From the NCBI RefSeq assembly GCF_963924675.1, contig NC_089236.1:63697306-63761305 (forward strand): DNA of 64,000 nucleotides, in the 5' to 3' direction. Below are positions 59,179-64,000 of this stretch, piece after piece. The stretch is from Phocoena phocoena. Taxonomy: Eukaryota; Chordata; Mammalia; Artiodactyla; Phocoenidae. Within the stretch, counting starts at the first letter, position 1. Each line of letters opens with the position of its first letter. Position numbers and translations under genes: made by a program. The notes beneath the pieces were generated by a model. That model was not told where the DNA came from, did not search any database, and worked only from the letters and a program-made list of their open reading frames with translations.

Positions 59179-59598
59179 CAGTAAAAAAAATTATTTTTAT
59201 TGAAGCATAGTTGATTTACAATGTTGTGTTAATTAGTGCTGTACAGCAAAGTGATTCAGATATATACACACACACATTATTTTTTTTCATTTCCATTATG
59301 GTTTTTCATAGTATATTGAATATAGTTATTTGTGCTATACAGTAGGACCTTGTTGTTTATTCTACATATTAAAGCTTACATCTGCTAACCCCAACCTCCA
59401 CTCCATCCCTCCCCCAACTCCTCCCCCTTGGCAACCACCAGTCTGTTCTCTATGTCCATGATTCTGTTTCTGTTTCATAGATAGGTTCATTTGTGTCGTA
59501 TTTTAGATTCTACATATAAGTGAAATCATATGTATTTGTCTTTCTCTTTTGACTTAGTTCACTTAGTATGATAATCTCTAGTTGCATCTTCTTAGTTC
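59179..59598 (-). mobile_element. 5'-truncated L1 3' end
   Basis: Antisense L1 3' UTR of the type seen at 33.7 kb: TTTATTGAAGCATAGTTGAT, CAGCAAAGTGATTCAGATAT, TAGATTCTACATATAAGTG. A T/A-rich interruption at 59264-59300. No clear duplication. Confidence 0.88.
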
Positions 59599-60262
59599 CT
59601 TTAATCCTCCTGTAAATTTGGACGTTTTATTATACATATCTGTATATAATTTAAAGTGAGAAAAGAAAACAAAGCAAACAGAAGATTTTAGGAATTTTGA
59701 GGTTTAAAGTAATGTCAGATTTAAACAACTTCTGGAAGATAATTTACCTCTTTAAGAATGGATAGAGTTAATCTATCAATCCCTAACTCCTTCTTACAAA
59801 GCCTGCTGCACGATTTACTGAAGAATGGTTTGACTTTCCACATGAACTCACCAGTATGACTGTACTATTTTGGTCTTCAGTGTTCTGATAACCCACTTGT
59901 TTGCTCCTTGAATGCTGTCTGCCTCACTTAACTGTTTCCTGACATGACTATCTGGTTCCTAGTTCTTTCTTTCCACTCAAATTTGGCTCCCAGATTCTTA
60001 TCCCTCCCCTAAGATCCCAAGATCCTATCTGGGAAGTGATTTTATTCACTCTTCCTGAGGTTTTTCAGCATCCAAGTTCTTTCTGCTGTACCAATACAAG
60101 GGAACAATTGAAAGGTTCTTCATTTGATAATCTTGCTCTCAGTAGTTAATGAGTACAAGTTTATCATGAATAATAATGGTGTAATTATTCAATTTATACC
60201 TTAAGAGAAGTAGAAATAATTGAAAAATCACAGTGGAAGCTACTCATAGCATCAAGAATAGA
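59599..60262. other. Unassigned DNA
   Basis: No gene or named repeat. Confidence 0.4.
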
Positions 60263-60303
60263 TACATAATGTAAATCAACTATACCTCAATTAAAAAATA
60301 CAC
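60263..60303 (+). mobile_element. Very short L1 tail, plus strand
   Basis: TAATGTAAATCAACTATACC then TCAATTAAAAAATA is the complement of the L1 3' end at 33725. An extreme 5' truncation of about 40 bp. Confidence 0.7.
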
Positions 60304-61474
60304 ACTTCACTATAAACATTCATTAATAATTTTAAGATACGTACTTTTATCCTTCTTTTGAACATGATATGGGCCTACCACTCTCTTACATTGAATATAA
60401 TGTTTGCATCCTATCTTATTATTGTGGTCTAAAGTTTACCTTACCATTTTTTTTACCTGTTCTTTTTTTTTAATATATAAAATGTTATAAATGTTTATGG
60501 CCAATAGCTAAATTTATTGACTTACATTTTTTAAAAAAGAATAGATAGATACATAAAATTATTGTTGAGTCAATTGATACCATAGTGAAGATGTAGAGGA
60601 TCATTTGAAGCCCAATACTGTGCTTGTCTTCAAAACCTGATATGCAAAGCATTTGCCTTATTATATTAGAATTTGGTCTTTTCTTTTTACTTGTATTTGA
60701 GGGGATTGAAGTTTTCTGTGGTAAGTGAATCATCTTTGTTTTCAAATATTTTGTCTTTTATTCATTGGTACCAATAGGCAGAAAGTTGACACTACTGTTG
60801 TTACTCACAATCATTCACCCATGATTGGTGAACGTTGTCCTTGTTAAATTGCTTGGGTTAGACACTCTCTGAGCTGTAACCTTTGAGTTGATTAAAATAA
60901 TTTGTATGAAAGTTAAATGCAAGCAATATTTACATAATGAAAAGAGAATGTGACCAAAATTGGCAACCTGCAGAATTTCAAATATAACAATTATTTTATT
61001 GTTACAATGAAAGTTCATATTTCCCTGAAGGTTGAATCCTTTCACCACAATAGGTACTCTCTGTGTTTCCAAAGTAGATTATTGTGCCTTATTTTGTCTT
61101 TAATCAACAAAACATGTATTTTTCCCTTAATTCTTTTTTTTTTATCATTATGAACAACTTTTTTTCTTAACAGTAAAATTACTACAACAACATGGCATTG
61201 CATTAAGCTACAGTGGGCCGTTAGTTCTATTTAAAATAGGTCATTGTCCATTTATTTTTTTAACTTTGGTGCGAGAATTTGGGAAATAATTTTATACATT
61301 GGAAAACTGCTTCCATAAATGTTAGCTACCAAAATCTGAAAGTGTTAAGTGTCTGAGCTGTTCTTTAACTATTAGAGAATAGTTGAGGCAGCCGGAGCAA
61401 TGTGCTGAAATAATTGGTTTTCTCTCCTTTGTGTCTCATTTAAATATCTACTCAAAGTTTTCTGTGCGATATTG
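60304..61474. other. AT-rich DNA with no recognised feature
   Basis: No feature recognised; frames at 60485-60745 and 60815-61153 have no domain. Confidence 0.4.
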
Positions 61475-61640
61475 GCCTGTGGTCACCATATACCACACTG
61501 CCACAAACACAGCATGTCTGTCTTAGGCAGATTGCTTGCCTTCTCTGACTCGCAGTTTCTTCGTGTTGAAAGGATGGATTTGGGCAAGGTGTCCATGGTA
61601 GCTTCCAAGTCTAAATTTCTCAGATTCTAAGACTCAGTGA
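61475..61640 (+). mobile_element. MIR-like SINE
   Basis: CAGATTGCTTGCCTTCTCTG, CTCGCAGTTTCTTCGTG, then CAAGTCTAAATTTCTCAGAT follow MIR 3' order. Confidence 0.55.
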
Positions 61641-63004
61641 CTCCCCACTCATTCCCAGGTTAGCCCTGGTTGATCCATTGGAGCCCTTCCTCCTATCATC
61701 CCTCTGTGAGCTCTCAGATATCAGAGATTAATGTTAATATAAATATATTCTGTTTTAAAAAATTATTTTTATTAAAAGACAATAATTTATGGGATAAAAA
61801 TAACAATTCCAAATTAAATAAGAGAGAGGAGCAATCTTTATTTGTAGAATTCTAAAAAGTGTCCGTATCACTTCCATTTACATATTTTGAAGTCATTCTC
61901 CTGTTCTCCCTGATAGTCTATATAAACACTATTGTATCGATGCTTACAAAATACAGTATTATTTTCAAATTAGTGTATTCGGTATACTCATTGTTTTTTT
62001 TTTCTTTGTTTATTGTTTTTCAATGGAAAACAAATTGCTGAAGCAGCACCTTTAGTTTATGCACTTTTGTCTCTAGATTCCACTGCAGAAAAATATCCAT
62101 GGCATTTAGATTCAAACACAAATATTTTGGAGTCTTCCTAAAAACATTAACTTTGTTATTTTTCTCTATTCTACATACAATACAATTGTAAATGTATGCA
62201 GACATTCACAGAAACCTATCACCATGGCAACATTCTTTAAAAGATATGATTTTTATTATCAATAATTTATATTGTATTTGAATACAGAAGGGACAAATAC
62301 AGGTAATGACAGTATTTTATCTTTTGAAGTTTCTGTGCTTTAGAATCAACAAATCAGCTCTTTTATCAAATTCTGTTTTCACTATCTATTGTTGACAAAT
62401 ACATAGAAAAATATTTGCTTAAAAACAAAATGCATACTATGTAACATTTGTAGTCTTTACAAAGTCTCAAAATACATATAATGTAACATTTGTAATCTTT
62501 ACAAAGTTTGATTTTCCTATTGTTTAAATAGTACAGATATTTTAAAATATAGTCATCTCATTAAATTAAATTTCTGTTTATTGTATAGATTTCTTTGCTT
62601 TCAGCACCATGTCATCTACATTTCTTCAGCCAAATAATGCATAGTTGACTACATTTTCCTTCTGGGCTGATGTTTTCCCACTGAAGTCATGCTTTGGCCA
62701 ACCATTTAACACAGTAGCTCATGCTGAGGAATGAGCATAGATTATTGCCTCCAATGGACTTTGTTTAACCATTGATTCTTCTTACAGTATGAACTCGATA
62801 AACTACATTAAATTTGTTGCTATATATTCCCCCTTTAAAGTTGAATATCTTTCAGATTTTGTGAGACCTATATTGAATGAGAAAATATTAAGAAATACTT
62901 TTAAACTACAAAGTACTACACAGAGTCAGTCCCTCCAGAGAGATAATTGAGAAAAGAATGTTACCTACATCATATTTTTCTAAACAAGCCCAAGCCCATG
63001 TCTG
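61641..63004. other. AT-rich DNA with no recognised feature
   Basis: Nothing recognised apart from a nearby duplicate of about 25-30 bp (TGTAACATTTGTA.TCTTTACAAAGT) at 62440-62465 and 62480-62506. Confidence 0.45.
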
Positions 63005-63220
63005 GAACTAGATCCAGGCCTGGGTTAAGATCCAATTCTTGACATTCATTCCTTAAATCAACACAAGCAAATCATGGATCTTTATATGTCGGCATTCTTA
63101 TCTATATCATAGTCATTAAAATAGTGCCTTCATCATGGAGTTATTGTAAAAATTAAATGAGAAAATGTATGTAAAGCACCTCTCTCAGTGTTTGTTGCCC
63201 TGTAAGTGTTAGCTATGATG
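63005..63220 (+). mobile_element. MIR SINE
   Basis: AGATCCAGGCCTGGGTTAAG near the start, then CATGGAGTTATTGTAAAAAT and ATGTATGTAAAGCACCTCTC: full-length-like MIR in sense. Confidence 0.75.
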
Positions 63221-63469
63221 TAAAGAAGAATGTTGTGTGTCATAATAGGGGCTCCGCTGTACATGCTGTGTGATACATCCCATAAGTATACAGAAATACA
63301 TGAGAGCACAAGGAAATGACTACTCATTCAGTCTTCCCTACCTCAGAGAACTACGTCACCTTTTAACCAGTTCTTCAAACAAACAAAATCTAAGTGCATT
63401 ATTTGATTCTTCCATTTACTCCCCATCCACTTTCTCACAGGATGGATAGTCTTTCTGATCTACCAACAA
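63221..63469. other. Unassigned DNA
   Basis: No feature recognised. Confidence 0.4.
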
Positions 63470-64000
63470 ACTGTATTTTCAGTTCCTAGGCCTATGTTTA
63501 TTTCCACTGCCACCACTCTAAAGGAAACTACCATCCTTGTTTTTAATGCCCTAGTTTCCTCCAAACTAGATGCCCTGCTCACCTTCCTACTTCTTCACCT
63601 ATACGCATTCTCCTCGGAGCAGCCAGAGTTATCTTTATAAAACATAATTAGGTAGTCCTTGCCACACCTGCACCATACTGAAAGTACAATGAAACTAAAA
63701 TCTTCTGTTGTTGTATAGACTTCTATCCTAGCTCCTTCCTATACCCCAAGGTCAACTTACCCATCACCCACCTTCTTCATTTGGTCCTTGCAATATCAGT
63801 AAACTTGTGGGCTATTGAACTTGATATTCCCTTTGCCCTGAACATTTTTTCCTAAACTCTTTATGCCTAACTACCTCCTTTTCGTACTGTGCATGTTCAC
63901 ACGTGTCACTTTCTCAAGCTGTACTTGAGCTGTCAAAGGAAAGCAGCTCTCATTTTGCTGATACTTTCATATAATCCTACTTAGATCCTCCACTAAATTT
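63470..64000 (+). mobile_element. L2 LINE fragment reaching the window edge
   Basis: Diverged L2 in sense: TAGTTTCCTCCAAACTAG, GGAGCAGCCAGAGTTATC, CCTTTGCCCTGAACATTTTT, TTTATGCCTAACTACCTCC. It probably continues past the window. Confidence 0.7.

Overview
This looks like AT-rich, non-coding nuclear DNA from a mammal, most likely a cetacean (whale or dolphin). The best evidence is a set of tRNA-derived SINEs of the CHR type, with the cetacean-typical GC-rich body (head ending CCACCAGGGAAGCCC on the opposite strand). They occur alongside artiodactyl-type L1 3' ends, a ruminant/whale-type mariner hairpin and the older mammalian L2, MIR and hAT layers. No ruminant BovB or Bov-tA repeat was seen. 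I found no host protein-coding exon, tRNA, rRNA, CRISPR or operon. Every long open frame is explained by a transposon or is a chance frame. The window is an intergenic desert or a large intron.

Layout. 0-15 kb: single-copy AT-rich DNA with five CHR SINEs, two short 5'-truncated L1 ends, an older L1 fragment and three L2 blocks. 15.6-21.3 kb: L1 copy A (minus strand), nearly full length with a CpG-rich 5' UTR but missing about 1.15 kb of ORF2. 21.3-36.4 kb: old DNA transposons (Tigger/MER2-like, hAT MITEs, a mariner hairpin), older L1 fragments (one with an inverted middle), L2, MIR and one SINE. 36.5-41.7 kb: L1 copy B (minus), bounded by a perfect 15-bp target-site duplication at a TTTT/AA site. 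41.7-52.9 kb: mostly single-copy-looking DNA, plus a three-level nest (SINE in hAT in L2). 52.9-58.7 kb: L1 copy C (minus), related to B. 58.7-64 kb: L1 tails, MIR and L2.

The only coding logic present is that of L1: ORF1p (coiled coil, RRM, C-terminal domain) and ORF2p (endonuclease, reverse transcriptase, Cys-rich C-terminus). All three long copies are broken, each differently. A lacks most of the endonuclease and one zinc-knuckle Cys. B lacks the RT catalytic region. C has lost the second Asp of its FADD box. The strongest leads are: perfect identity tracts between B and C set in clearly diverged flanks, including shared ORF2 lesions; an unusual 3' end on B that looks like a transduction with its own AATAAA; an inverted L1 middle segment; and a 51-bp local duplication in otherwise unique DNA. 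I did not find a new gene system. Family names come from recognition of sequence patterns, not from a database search, and edges of old repeats are approximate.
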